Shown one piece after another: positions 33,701-41,230 of a stretch of 64,000 nt of DNA. A program made the position numbers and the translations under genes. The stretch is from Rufibacter radiotolerans. GTDB lineage: Bacteria; Bacteroidota; Bacteroidia; Cytophagales; Hymenobacteraceae. Position 1 is the first letter of the stretch. Each line of letters starts with the position of its first letter. The stretch lies in the NCBI RefSeq assembly GCF_001078055.1, contig NZ_CP010777.1, forward strand, positions 766,408-830,407, in the 5' to 3' direction. The notes beneath the pieces are model-generated. The model ran no database searches. It was given only the letters and a program-made list of their open reading frames with translations, and was not told the origin of the DNA.

Positions 33701-34253
33701 ACAGTGAATTGGGAGCGGCAGCTTCAATTCTGATTTCTGCGGAGGCGTCAATTTCTTCGGTGCCCGCCCAAAGCGGGTCAGAGGCCTGGTAGGTGGGAGA
33801 TTTGATAGTAAGTTTTGAAGAAGCCTGCAGTTGGAGGAGGCCCCTGTTTTCCAGGTCACCGGTCAGGAGAAGCTCTGCCGATGAAGTCACCGCCAGTTTG
33901 GAGGTAGTGGTGAGTTTAGAACCAGACGGAATGGTAAAGGTACTTTGGGCGGAGATTTGTAAAGCGGCAAGTTGTAAGACGCCCGAAAGCTGAGTGGGGT
34001 GCCCTACATATAAGGTGCCAGTAGTAGGCAGGGGATAGGAAGCGGAAACCCAGGTGCCCTGGCTGGTAAATTGTTCCAGCAAGGCAGTACCCTCGTTTTG
34101 GGCAAGGCTACCGGAGGAAGCGGTTCTATAATCGCCGGTCTGGTAAGAGGTTTGGGCCTGGAGGGGGCTACACCAGAAAATAGCAAAAGCCCAGACCAGC
34201 ATCCAGGCCCCAAACCCTTTTTTGCCTTTACAGGCAATCCAACTATTTGTCAT
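30708..34253 (-). CDS. Large secreted protein with T9SS type A sorting domain
   Basis: 1181 residues. Signal peptide (AWMLVWAFAIFWCSPLQAQ). The long middle part (about 60-900) is Ser/Thr/Gly-rich with short repeated beta units (G-x-L-x-I/L-x-x-G pattern: NGATLDFSADADNNGYQIQG, EAGATLLYGSAQGIKITGTG), typical of a right-handed beta-helix or autotransporter-like fold. Near the end there is a fibronectin-like domain (TWLSFTGERKGQQVHLQW). The last ~75 residues (VAYPNPSHDYLQLAN...GNYLLQVKSSAG...FRFVKL) form a type A C-terminal sorting signal for export by the type IX system. Probably a surface or released adhesin-like or structural protein; no enzyme motif was found. Confidence 0.88.
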   Translation of the reverse strand: MTNSWIACKGKKGFGAWMLVWAFAIFWCSPLQAQTSYQTGDYRTASSGSLAQNEGTALLEQFTSQGTWVSASYPLPTTGTLYVGHPTQLSGVLQLAALQISAQSTFTIPSGSKLTTTSKLAVTSSAELLLTGDLENRGLLQLQASSKLTIKSPTYQASDPLWAGTEEIDASAEIRIEAAAPNSLLFSSSQLTAQPHGYWLGRLTFAPTLTNSQWRLTDASAPLTAQTFTAVVPAGSSLLLLDGSNLSLSFGQDVLLNGGTYYLQNQANSTASLLVPGHFTLKNSTFTLNQTSSSTAITTVDLKGNLVTDATSIINNSSTVTTTGSGLRFSGTTWQAVQVAGIINHVSLAIKPGAMVRLGQHLRLNPSNSVYAGTFTVENGATLDFSADADNNGYQIQGQGYFKLDQGGTLYITSAQGINTSGVTGNVVVTDNRRTFTQLATFVYNGKIPQQTGNAFTTTSNGKILIIDNPSSVTLTNSTGISSSTLISPSGGRLEIRQGLFKATATADINSTGKLVMTGGIYQINMLNNTFPLLTGVYELTGGTIELTGSGEQILRGKTYYNVTIGGDNVGTATSKSISSTTTINQNLTILPNAILDISNKTLKGDGGLTMTGGLFRTNKTTTSVPELNGIAKPYQLTGGTIEFYGSINGQSQSIRGTYGNNAQKLTYHHVLLTATEANTLNEAGNHMLSANFDVTGTLTVMAPAVLQIASNRSIGGTGNFSLEAGATLLYGSAQGIKITGTGTSDGNIRVSGTRNFSTQASYGFIGTGDMVSGDGLPGTVTNLLIAKTGGTITLSKTVNVAEVFTLKSGVFKTDIHELSLLRQDANALQLVDPSFYIQGNLRRSVGSSGTYSFPVGNVTGKRQLDLMSIGLSGNGFQSVVVSFKPLTNHQDSELALMEGGYSYTHIATEGVWNVVPNNTPASGTFTAMASLQGFTNLEDNKFALLIRPVNSTSGKDWETGGGTLAPPDKEGRTVAGGYAKRNFITPFGQLGIATMESVTVLPVTWLSFTGERKGQQVHLQWSTATEINNERFYIEYSADGKQFATVGTVAGAGNSNVIRNYQFQHASAASITTYYRVKQVDYDGKSEYSKVIAVKPGNKSLAQFVAYPNPSHDYLQLANITPDATTTIDILDAKGERMDLSSTALNGTNPVINVQHLRAGNYLLQVKSSAGIQQFRFVKL

Positions 34254-34420
34254 AACTAAAATATGGAATTCGTTCTTTTATAAAATGTTAAATGCTGTAT
34301 TTTAGAGCGTTAACTTTCTTGCTTTTGAATAAGTTCTTAAGCGTCAATCAATTAGATAGATAAGCAAGTTTGGCCGGTGAATGTGACGTTTCACCCGATG
34401 AATGAGAGTAGAAGATCTCC

Positions 34421-34457
34421 GGTTTTGGGCCTGTTTTTGAGATAACAGGCTTAAAAT
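34421..34457. repeat. R1 interspersed palindrome, partly decayed
   Basis: GGTTTTGGGCCTGTTTTTG with right arm GATAACAGGCTTAAAAT; three mismatches. Confidence 0.7.
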
Positions 34458-34518
34458 GAAAGGACTAGAAGAAGGTTGTTGGAAGGGAAAAGGAGAAGTG
34501 AAATTTAGATAAATTAGG

Positions 34519-34593
34519 GTAGGGGCAATCCCTTGTGGTTGCCCTTACACGTTTGCCGGCGTGAAAGGGCAACCACAAGGGATTTCCCCTACA
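34519..34593. repeat. 75-bp inverted-repeat element, copy 2
   Basis: Same arms as 4538-4612 (left begins GTAGGGGCAATCCCTTGTGG, right ends GGGATTTCCCCTACA), same 75-bp length, different central sequence. Confidence 0.85.
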
Positions 34594-34744
34594 AGGACTT
34601 TTTGATCAGCTTAAAAAGCGCAGCCACACCGGCAAGGGTATTTACCCGCCTCGGGTCCAGGTAAGAATAAGATAGCGTTGGTGGCAGCTTAGGTATGGAA
34701 AGATATGCCAGGGTACTAAAGAAATCAGAGATTCTTGCAGCGTT

Positions 34745-35494
34745 TTACCGGGCACAAACGCTGCAAGGAGTACGGCCCTGGCGTTTGGCCTGTGCCAGGG
34801 TGGTAGTTAAGATGCCTTTTTTGCAGGTCTGCAGGCGATAGCAGTTAGCTCTTATATGATAAGTAGTAGCGGCCTTGCTTTGGCAAAGGTAGACGGTACT
34901 GTTTTTATTGGTAATGGTAGCCGTAGTGGTGGTAGCCCGCTTGGCCGCAGTAGAGGCGCCTGCCGGAATGTTTGGCTTGGTGTTTTTCCGCTGCTTCCGG
35001 AAGTCCCAGGGGGCCTGGGGCACAGGGTCCACCCATAGGCCAAGTTTCTGGGCGCGGGCCTCCATTTCCAGGCGGTCCAGCTCCGGGTCTTTGGAGTAAG
35101 CTCTATAGTGCCAGGCAAACCCGTATTTCACCAGTTCATAGTTCAGGTTGCGGCCATCCGGTAAAATGATTTCTCCCACCGTACGGCCGTACCGGTCAAT
35201 GTCCCGCACCACCAGCTGCACAAATTTGCCGAAGGCCTGGTCTGAGGTGAACTGACGGGCCCTTTCGCCAAACGCCTGATTCTTTTCGGGGCAATCAATG
35301 CCCTGTAGCCGTACGCGCAACGGCTTGCCGTCTTTCAGCAGTTCAATGGTGTCGCCGTCTTTAATGGCAATGACCCGATAATGGCCTTCCTTTTGCTGCT
35401 CTGCCTGTTGTTCCTGTTTCTTCTGGCATCCTAACAAAAGCAATAGGCATAAAAGCCAAAAAGTAGAAGGCGTAATAGCAGGGAAACGGCGCAT
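34745..35494 (-). CDS. Thermonuclease-family (SNase-like) lipoprotein
   Basis: 249 residues. Signal peptide with lipobox LLGC (Cys about 23), Gln/Glu-rich linker, then a staphylococcal-nuclease fold (about 38-165). Active-site residues fit the family: D in AIKDGDTIEL, R in RVRLQGIDCPE, E in NQAFGERARQF, R in DIDRYGRTVGEI. After a Thr/Ala linker comes a separate ~45-residue C-terminal module with four Cys and a His (YHIRANCYRLQTCKKG, TPCSVCAR), seen as a tail on other nucleases and possibly a metal-binding module. Likely a membrane-anchored nuclease on the periplasmic or surface side. Confidence 0.9.
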   Translation of the reverse strand: MRRFPAITPSTFWLLCLLLLLGCQKKQEQQAEQQKEGHYRVIAIKDGDTIELLKDGKPLRVRLQGIDCPEKNQAFGERARQFTSDQAFGKFVQLVVRDIDRYGRTVGEIILPDGRNLNYELVKYGFAWHYRAYSKDPELDRLEMEARAQKLGLWVDPVPQAPWDFRKQRKNTKPNIPAGASTAAKRATTTTATITNKNSTVYLCQSKAATTYHIRANCYRLQTCKKGILTTTLAQAKRQGRTPCSVCAR

Positions 35495-35631
35495 AGGTCA
35501 AAGGTTGGTAAGGCTTTAAAGTCTTACGTGATTATTGTTAAAAGTTAGCCGACACTGGTCTCTCCAGGCAAAAAATCAACAGATACAGGACATTTTCTTG
35601 CCAAACTTTGGGGTAAAGGCAGCAGCAAGGG

Positions 35632-38600
35632 CTACACCTCCATTCCTGCGGTGCTTACCACTTTAATGGCACTTCGGCCCCAGGCCTGTTTCTCTACCAC
35701 AATCTGCGTACTGATGCGTTCTTTTAAGGCTTCTACGTGGGAGATAATGCCTATCATCTTGCCGCTGGCCTGCAGGCTCTCCAGAGCATCCATGGCAATA
35801 TCCAGGGTCTCCGCATCCAGGGTCCCGAAGCCCTCATCAATAAACAGCGAATGAATCTGGGCTTTGTGGCTGGCTAGATCAGAGAGGCCTAAGGCCAGTG
35901 CCAGGCTCACCAAAAAGCTTTCGCCGCCGGAAAGCGAGTTCACAGACCGGACGGCATCGCCTTGGTACGTGTCCAGGATCTGCAGTTCCAGTTCCTCTTC
36001 CTTGCTTTTTAAAATGCGGTAGCGGTCATTGAGCCGAAGCAAATGGCGGTTGCCCAGTTCTACCAGCCGGGCCAGCGTTAGGCTTTGCGCGTACTTGCTG
36101 AACTTCTTGCCGTCGGCGGAGCCGATGAGGCGAGTAAGGCGGTCCCAACGCTCGGCCTCGCCTTTCTGCAGGTCTAATTGCTGGGTGAGTTGCTGGTGCT
36201 TTTCGCGCAGGGCGGCGTCTTGCTGCAATTGCATTTCCAGGCGGGCAATCTGGGCCAGGTGCTGGTTTTTCTCTTCTTCCAGCGCCAGAATGAGCGGTTG
36301 CAACTCTTCCAGGGTCAGCTCCGTGAGGTGACGCTCTTTTTCTGAGGCGTACTCTAGCAGCGTCTGCTGCAGGCTATGCGCCAGCTCATTGACAGTCTTC
36401 TGCAGCTGCTCCTGTTGCTGGCGCAGTTGGCGCGCCTCATCTTCTGATAAAAGCAGGGCCTGTAGCTGGGCCAGGGATGTATAGCCAAAGGGTTGAATCT
36501 TCTGCAAAAGCAAAGTCTCTAACTCGCTTTGGGTGTATTGGTTCTCCTGCTGCTCCTGGTGCTTGACGGTTGCCTGGTGCTGCAGAAGGTTGAGTTTTTC
36601 CTGCTCCCGTTGGAAGGACGCCTCGGCAGATTGCAGCGCCTGGGCGGCCTGCTGCAACGCTTGTTGCAACCGCTGTTTCTCTATCTGCGGTTGCAGGCCT
36701 TCAGGAAGGAGTTTATAGCGTTGGGCCCTGAGTTCCTGCAGGTGGGTTTGGGCAGTGGTCAGTTGTTGCTGGCGCTGATTGAGTTCCTGTTGTTTTTCCT
36801 CCAGGGTTTTCTTGCCATTCTCCGCGTCAGATCTAGCCTGCTGGTATTTCTCGCGCAGGTCGGGCAGTTGGGCCTTCTTTTGCTCATACGCTGTTTTGCG
36901 CTGCTCCAACTGGGCAAGCAGCACGGGCCCATTGGTGCCGGAATAGGAAAGGCCATAGGTACTGAAAAATGACTGCAGCGTACCTGTGATCACTTTCTCC
37001 TGTTCCGCCAGATCTTCCAGCTCAGCCTGCAGGCGCTGTAACTGGGTTTGGGCATAACTGCGTTTTTCGGCTGTTTTCTCAATTTCGTGCCTAAAACCCT
37101 GCTGCGCTGAAAGCAGCTTCTGCTCGGTTTGGTGGGCCGCTTCTATGCGGGAGCGCAGACCTCTTAAGCTTTGCAAAGAAGCCGTGGCCTGTTGCAGCTC
37201 GCCTTTGCGGGCATTCCAGGATTGGTCAATGGTAGCAGAGGCGGCAATCTCATGGGCCAGGTTCAGCGCCGAATTAAGTTGCGTGAACTGCTGGCTCAGG
37301 GTTTGGGTCTGGGCTGCGGTTTCCTGCACCTGCTCCTGTAAATGCTTTTCGGCTAGTTCCAGTTTCTGGATGGCCGCTACCAACGCACGTTCCTCCTGGT
37401 CAAGTTGTTGCACGCGTTGTTGCTGCTGTTGCAGGTTTTGCTGCGCCTGGGTAAGGGTCTGCGGTTGGTGCTCTTCTACAAAGGGGTGATGAGTAGAGCC
37501 GCAGAGCGGGCACGGCTGCTCTGGCTGCAGTTGGGTGCGCGCCTCTTCATATTGCTGTATCTGCCGCTGCAGGTCTACAATCTGCTGCAGGTCTTTGAGC
37601 TTATCCTGGGCCTGGCCCAGATCCGTAGCGGTTTGGGTATGCGCGGTGCGCTGCAGGTGCAGGTCCTGCAGGGTGTGGGTGAGTTGTTGTTGCAGGGTCT
37701 GCCGGCGGGCTTCCTGCTGCAGGTACAGCTTGCTCAGGTCCAGTTGCTTTTCCAGCTGGCTGCAGACCTGCGGCAATCGGTGGCATAGCTGCTCCAGCGC
37801 CTCGGGCTCCTGGCCCTGCAGGGTGGTGCGGGTCTGGTCCTTTAAAGACGCCAGCTGGGTTTGCTGCTCTTTCAGTTCCTGTTCCGTAGATGCCAGTTTT
37901 GCTTTAAACGCGTTTATGTTTTGGGCCTCTTTTTCCAAAAACAGGCTCAAATCAGCTTGCTCAATTTGGAACTTGGCCTGCTGTTTTCTAACCTCTTCCA
38001 GGTTTTTAACCTCGGCTTTGCCGTCGTGCAGGGTTTGTACCAGTTCCTCGTCCTGGGCATGTTCTTTCAGCCAGTCGTTGAGTTGCTTGCCCTCATTAAT
38101 GAGTTTTTGCTGCTGAGTTTGCTGCTGTTCCAGGGCGGCGGCCAGCTGCCTTACCTGGGTCTGCAGTTGCGCCGTAGCTTGTTCGTCTTTGGTGTATTGG
38201 GCTTGTTGGGCGGCCAGGTGCGTGTCTTGCTGCAGCACCTGGTCCAGGCGCGGCTCTGCCTCTGTGAGCGTCTGTTGGGCCTGCGCATGGGCCGTGCGGG
38301 CTGCGGTAGTGGTTTGAAGGTTGGTTGCTACCTGCTTTTCCTGCGTAGGTATCTGCTGCTGTAAGGCCGTAACGGCTTGCGCCACGGCTTGTCCCTGCCG
38401 CTGCACCTGATCCAGACGCGCCAGTTCACTCTGGAATGGCTGGGCCTGTTCATGGCGCTGCAATTTTTCCTGCTGTGGTTGCCAGGCCTGTTGGGCGGTG
38501 TGCGCCGATGTGAGTTGGGCACTCAGGCTGCTTTCTTTCTGGGTTAGCTTGCTCAGGTGGTCCAGCCAGGTCTGCTGGTGCAGGTGCTGCTGAATTTGCT

Positions 38601-39300
38601 GATTGGCCAAACGGGCTGCGGCTTTCAGGTCAGTGACTTCCTGGGCCAGGGCGGCGCGGGCTTCCTCGGGCAGAAGCTGGTCCAGCTGCAGCAGGCGCTC
38701 CAGGTCCTGAAGTTTCTGTTTCTCCGCTTTGGCCTTTTCATAGGCGGCAATGGAGATCTGGGAGTAAATGCGGGTATCGGTGAGTTTCTCCAGTAGTTCA
38801 CTGCGCTCGCTTTCGCTGGCTTTCAGGAACCGCGTAAAATCTCCTTGGGAGAGCATCACCGACCGTAGGAACTGCTGAAAGTCCAGGCCGCACAGGTCTA
38901 TGATCCGCTGCCGGGTCTCCGAAAGCCTTGACTCCAGAATCTCGTGGGTGTCTGCGTCCATGAGTTCCATGACCGGGCTCTGCAGTTTCCCATCGGCTTT
39001 GCCGCGGCTGCGCCGAAGAATCCATTTGGCACGGTAGAATTTCCCCTGGGCCTCAAACTCCACCTCAGACCAACACTCGCCGGTGTGGCGGGTCATGATC
39101 TCGGCTACGTCGCGTCCGTGGCGCGGCACCTGTCCGTACAAGGCCACCGTAATGGCATCTAAGATAGTAGTCTTGCCCGCGCCCGTGGGGCCGGTAATGG
39201 CAAACAGGCCAGACTCGCTCAAAGGCGGCTCATTGAACCTGATGTGGTGTTCGCCCTGCAGCGAATTAAGGTTAAGAAAACGAACGGAGGCTATCTTCAC
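35632..39300 (-). CDS. sbcC: SbcC/Rad50-type exonuclease subunit (AAA ATPase)
   Basis: 1222 residues. ATPase subunit of the SbcCD nuclease that opens hairpins and processes DNA ends. Walker A GPTGAGKTT (37-45), a very long Gln/Leu-rich coiled coil (about 170-1030) with a zinc hook CPLC (C597, C600), then signature LSGGESFLVSLALALGLSD and Walker B LFIDEGFGTLDAETLD. The coiled-coil DNA is so Gln/Leu-rich that it creates long shadow frames on the other strand. Residues about 449-461 are encoded by a sequence matching the R1 palindrome (37917-37954). The partner nuclease gene sbcD, usually just upstream, is not next to it. Confidence 0.94.
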   Translation of the reverse strand: MKIASVRFLNLNSLQGEHHIRFNEPPLSESGLFAITGPTGAGKTTILDAITVALYGQVPRHGRDVAEIMTRHTGECWSEVEFEAQGKFYRAKWILRRSRGKADGKLQSPVMELMDADTHEILESRLSETRQRIIDLCGLDFQQFLRSVMLSQGDFTRFLKASESERSELLEKLTDTRIYSQISIAAYEKAKAEKQKLQDLERLLQLDQLLPEEARAALAQEVTDLKAAARLANQQIQQHLHQQTWLDHLSKLTQKESSLSAQLTSAHTAQQAWQPQQEKLQRHEQAQPFQSELARLDQVQRQGQAVAQAVTALQQQIPTQEKQVATNLQTTTAARTAHAQAQQTLTEAEPRLDQVLQQDTHLAAQQAQYTKDEQATAQLQTQVRQLAAALEQQQTQQQKLINEGKQLNDWLKEHAQDEELVQTLHDGKAEVKNLEEVRKQQAKFQIEQADLSLFLEKEAQNINAFKAKLASTEQELKEQQTQLASLKDQTRTTLQGQEPEALEQLCHRLPQVCSQLEKQLDLSKLYLQQEARRQTLQQQLTHTLQDLHLQRTAHTQTATDLGQAQDKLKDLQQIVDLQRQIQQYEEARTQLQPEQPCPLCGSTHHPFVEEHQPQTLTQAQQNLQQQQQRVQQLDQEERALVAAIQKLELAEKHLQEQVQETAAQTQTLSQQFTQLNSALNLAHEIAASATIDQSWNARKGELQQATASLQSLRGLRSRIEAAHQTEQKLLSAQQGFRHEIEKTAEKRSYAQTQLQRLQAELEDLAEQEKVITGTLQSFFSTYGLSYSGTNGPVLLAQLEQRKTAYEQKKAQLPDLREKYQQARSDAENGKKTLEEKQQELNQRQQQLTTAQTHLQELRAQRYKLLPEGLQPQIEKQRLQQALQQAAQALQSAEASFQREQEKLNLLQHQATVKHQEQQENQYTQSELETLLLQKIQPFGYTSLAQLQALLLSEDEARQLRQQQEQLQKTVNELAHSLQQTLLEYASEKERHLTELTLEELQPLILALEEEKNQHLAQIARLEMQLQQDAALREKHQQLTQQLDLQKGEAERWDRLTRLIGSADGKKFSKYAQSLTLARLVELGNRHLLRLNDRYRILKSKEEELELQILDTYQGDAVRSVNSLSGGESFLVSLALALGLSDLASHKAQIHSLFIDEGFGTLDAETLDIAMDALESLQASGKMIGIISHVEALKERISTQIVVEKQAWGRSAIKVVSTAGMEV
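37917..37954. repeat. R1-like copy inside the sbcC coding sequence
   Basis: TGTTTTGGGCCTCTTTTTCC with right arm AAAAACAGGCTCAAATCA. It is read in frame by SbcC as part of the coiled coil (DLSLFLEKEAQN on the minus strand). Confidence 0.6.
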
Positions 39301-39428
39301 GGGAATAGGAGAAATTCAGGTTAGTAAAGATAACAGATTCTTAAGTTGAACAGGAAAGGAATTAAGGCGGAAGTGATCTTATATATAAGAGTAGGGTTTA
39401 TTTTATTCTCCCCTTATATAAGGTGCTT

Positions 39429-39480
39429 GATTTTTTGTTTTAGGCCTGTTTTCCGGAAAACAGGCCTAAAACAAAAAATC
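39429..39480. repeat. Perfect 52-bp R1 palindrome
   Basis: The left half (GATTTTTTGTTTTAGGCCTG then TTTTCC) is the exact reverse complement of the right half over all 26 pairs. The outer GATTTTTT/AAAAAATC pair is unique to this locus. Confidence 0.9.
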
Positions 39481-39802
39481 TCCCTATAAAATAAGAATGG
39501 CGGGTTTAATGAAAAAATAGAGGAGGAAAACATCCTATGGAGCGCTGGCCGCTTTTAAGGAATTATTTAGATGTTAAATATTGTTGAAAATCAATCAGTT
39601 GCGGAATAGCTCTAAGAAGATGGGAATGAAAGGGTAATAAAAAGAGGCATTTCTGAGACTTTTGGGGCAAGTTGGCAAAGTGTTTGTATCTAAATATTCC
39701 AGAATGCGTTCAAGCACCTAAATTCATTGCCAAGGCTTAGAAGAGCGGTATTCAGATTTTTTTACTTAGTCAAACAAAAAAATCTGAGCGGAATTTAAAA
39801 GT

Positions 39803-39818
39803 TGGCACGGGACTTGCA
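39803..39818 (+). promoter_or_regulatory. Sigma-54 (RpoN) promoter
   Basis: TGGCACGGGACTTGCA: TGGCAC, five bases, TTGCA, a full match to the -24/-12 consensus with GG and GC at the required spacing. Transcription would start near 39829, so the ATG at 39868 is the credible start of the downstream gene, with a leader of about 40 bases. Confidence 0.8.
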
Positions 39819-39867
39819 AGATGCACAGTACATGAGTAAAAATTTACAAACTCTAAAAAACAGTTTT

Positions 39868-40398
39868 ATGAAAAAGCTAAGTTTAATATTCAGCCTGATT
39901 TTCTTAGTGTCTGTTGCTTTCAATAACGCTCAGGCTCAAGATAGAAAGTGGAGCCCTCAAGCTAAAGGTGCGGTGATTGGAGCCGGTACCGGAGCTGCTG
40001 CAGGTGCCATTATCCATAAAAGAAACCGTGTAGTAGGTGGTGTGGTAGGTGGAGTTGTTGGTGGAGCCGCCGGTTACGGTGTTGGTAAAATCATTGACAA
40101 CAAACAGAAAAGAGCCGCCGCTGAACGCGAAGCTGAATTCAACAGAACTGTAGCGGCTAACAGAGCCTATGCTTATAACTCATCTTCCAGAAAATCTTCT
40201 GGTTCATCCAGAAAATCTTCTTCCTCAGCGGCCAAAACTGCTGCGGTAGCTGCTCCGGCCACAATGGCTTACACTGGGTATACTGCTGGTCAGCCCCAGA
40301 TCATGAGCATGTCTAACCTGTCTTTCTTGCCCAACGAAGACTACGGTGACTATTCAAAACCGTACGCTGACTCTGAGTACAGAAGAAAAAGCTGGTAA
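39868..40398 (+). CDS. Glycine-zipper secreted protein, sigma-54 controlled
   Basis: 176 residues from the ATG at 39868 (MKKLSLIFSLIFLVSVAFNN...AQAQ, signal peptide). Earlier in-frame starts overlap the promoter or its start point. A glycine-zipper segment (AKGAVIGAGTGAAAGAI, VVGGVVGGVVGGAAGYGVGK) is followed by a charged helix (NKQKRAAAEREAEFNR), a Ser/Lys-rich linker (SSSRKSSGSSRKSSSSA) and a Tyr-rich end. Related to the shorter protein at 20540-20845. AT-richer codon use than the core genes. A strong terminator follows. Function unknown; RpoN control suggests a stress or envelope role, which is inference. Confidence 0.85.
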   Translation: MKKLSLIFSLIFLVSVAFNNAQAQDRKWSPQAKGAVIGAGTGAAAGAIIHKRNRVVGGVVGGVVGGAAGYGVGKIIDNKQKRAAAEREAEFNRTVAANRAYAYNSSSRKSSGSSRKSSSSAAKTAAVAAPATMAYTGYTAGQPQIMSMSNLSFLPNEDYGDYSKPYADSEYRRKSW

Positions 40399-40435
40399 GC
40401 TGAAGGCATAAGCCTGATATATATGAAAGCCCAAG

Positions 40436-40457
40436 CCCTGTGCTTGGGCTTTTTTTA
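40436..40457 (+). terminator. Terminator of the glycine-zipper gene
   Basis: AAAGCCCAAGC / GCTTGGGCTTT stem followed by a T run, 38 bases after the stop. Confidence 0.9.
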
Positions 40458-40533
40458 TAAGAAAAGTAAAATATTTGAAACTCCTAATATTCAAAGGGAG
40501 TATGTGGTTTAGTTATTCACCAAACTCATTTTT

Positions 40534-40998
40534 ATGAAATCATACCTGTTTGTATTCGTATTTGCTGCCTTGCTCTCTTCCTGCTCTAAGATGGAGGATA
40601 AAAAGGAGCCGGTGAACGTGCAGCAATTAAACCAACAATTTGTAGGGGCTTGGAACAGCAGAAACTCAGCCCAATTAGATACACTCCTGGCCGAAGACGT
40701 GCACTTTGTACAAGGCGAGGTTCATTACAGCGGTAAATCTGAGGTTTCTCAGAAATGGGTACGCGAAACTATGGGTACCATTGAAAACCTGAAGACGTTT
40801 CCGGTAAGCTCTGGCGCCGATGAGAACATTGCCTATGAAGGCGGTACCTTCTCTGTAGACGTGATCCCCAACGACCGCAACCTGCCAAGAGGCGAAGGAA
40901 AAGGAAACTTCCTGCTGCTCTGGAAGAAAAACGACAAAGGCGCCTGGAAACTACACTATGCCCAGTTGGAAGACCATCCGGTGCAGGTAAGACGCTAG
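40534..40998 (+). CDS. DUF4440/SnoaL-like lipoprotein
   Basis: 154 residues. Signal peptide with lipobox LLSSC (Cys about 17), then a cystatin-like alpha+beta fold of the SnoaL/DUF4440/SgcJ type: VQQLNQQFVGAWNSRNSAQLDTLLAEDVHFVQGEVHYSGKSEV is the characteristic helix-helix-strand opening, and LLLWKKNDKGAWKLHYAQLEDHP the end strands. Such domains are small-molecule enzymes or binding proteins; no role can be fixed. Confidence 0.82.
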   Translation: MKSYLFVFVFAALLSSCSKMEDKKEPVNVQQLNQQFVGAWNSRNSAQLDTLLAEDVHFVQGEVHYSGKSEVSQKWVRETMGTIENLKTFPVSSGADENIAYEGGTFSVDVIPNDRNLPRGEGKGNFLLLWKKNDKGAWKLHYAQLEDHPVQVRR

Positions 40999-41018
40999 TC
41001 AATAACCGTATTTAGTAG

Positions 41019-41051
41019 AAAAGGCCTGGAGGGAAACCTCTAGGCCTTTTT
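41019..41051 (+). terminator. Terminator of the DUF4440 lipoprotein gene
   Basis: AAAAGGCCTGGAGG / CCTCTAGGCCTTTTT hairpin with a T run, 20 bases after the stop. Confidence 0.85.
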
Positions 41052-41153
41052 GTTTGATAGTAAAGTTGGTAGATATTGAGAAAGCTGGAGGAGGAAAGTA
41101 GCTGAAGTAACTGAAGCTGGATAGGTTTACCTTTGAGGGTGGCCAGTTGGAGG

Positions 41154-41185
41154 TTGAGTGGCTATGACGTTACCGTGTAACTTTG
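41154..41185 (+). promoter_or_regulatory. Orphan Bacteroidota-type promoter
   Basis: TTG (41154-41156), 21 bases, TAACTTTG (41178-41185). No open reading frame follows before the next terminator. It would transcribe across the hairpins at 41231-41370. Confidence 0.35.
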
Positions 41186-41230
41186 CTACAAAATTTAAAT
41201 TAGCTAACAGTCGTAATTAGCCTTTCCCTA

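Larger units (their letters stand above)
34254..34744. other. Intergenic region with R1 and a 75-bp element
   Basis: 491 bases between two minus-strand genes. It holds an R1 copy (34421-34457) and the second 75-bp inverted-repeat element (34519-34593). No gene was seen. Confidence 0.65.
39301..39867. other. Divergent intergenic region
   Basis: 567 bases between sbcC and the glycine-zipper gene. It holds a perfect 52-bp R1 palindrome (39429-39480), a sigma-54 promoter (39803-39818) and a weaker sigma-54-like match (TTGGCAAAGTGTTTGTA near 39671-39687). A TATCTTTA -7-like element for sbcC lies on the minus strand near 39325-39332. Confidence 0.6.

Noticed and set aside
32008-33993. Open frames opposite the large T9SS protein
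   Set aside because: Shadow frames of a repetitive Thr/Ser/Gly coding sequence; no start context or domains.
36029-38364. Several Cys/Ser-rich or Leu-rich open frames opposite sbcC
   Set aside because: They arise from the CAG/CTG-rich Gln/Leu coiled-coil coding of SbcC and have no motifs.
39802-39867. Upstream starts (39802, 39832) for the glycine-zipper gene
   Set aside because: 39802 lies at the sigma-54 promoter and 39832 about three bases from the expected transcription start; 39868 begins the signal peptide.
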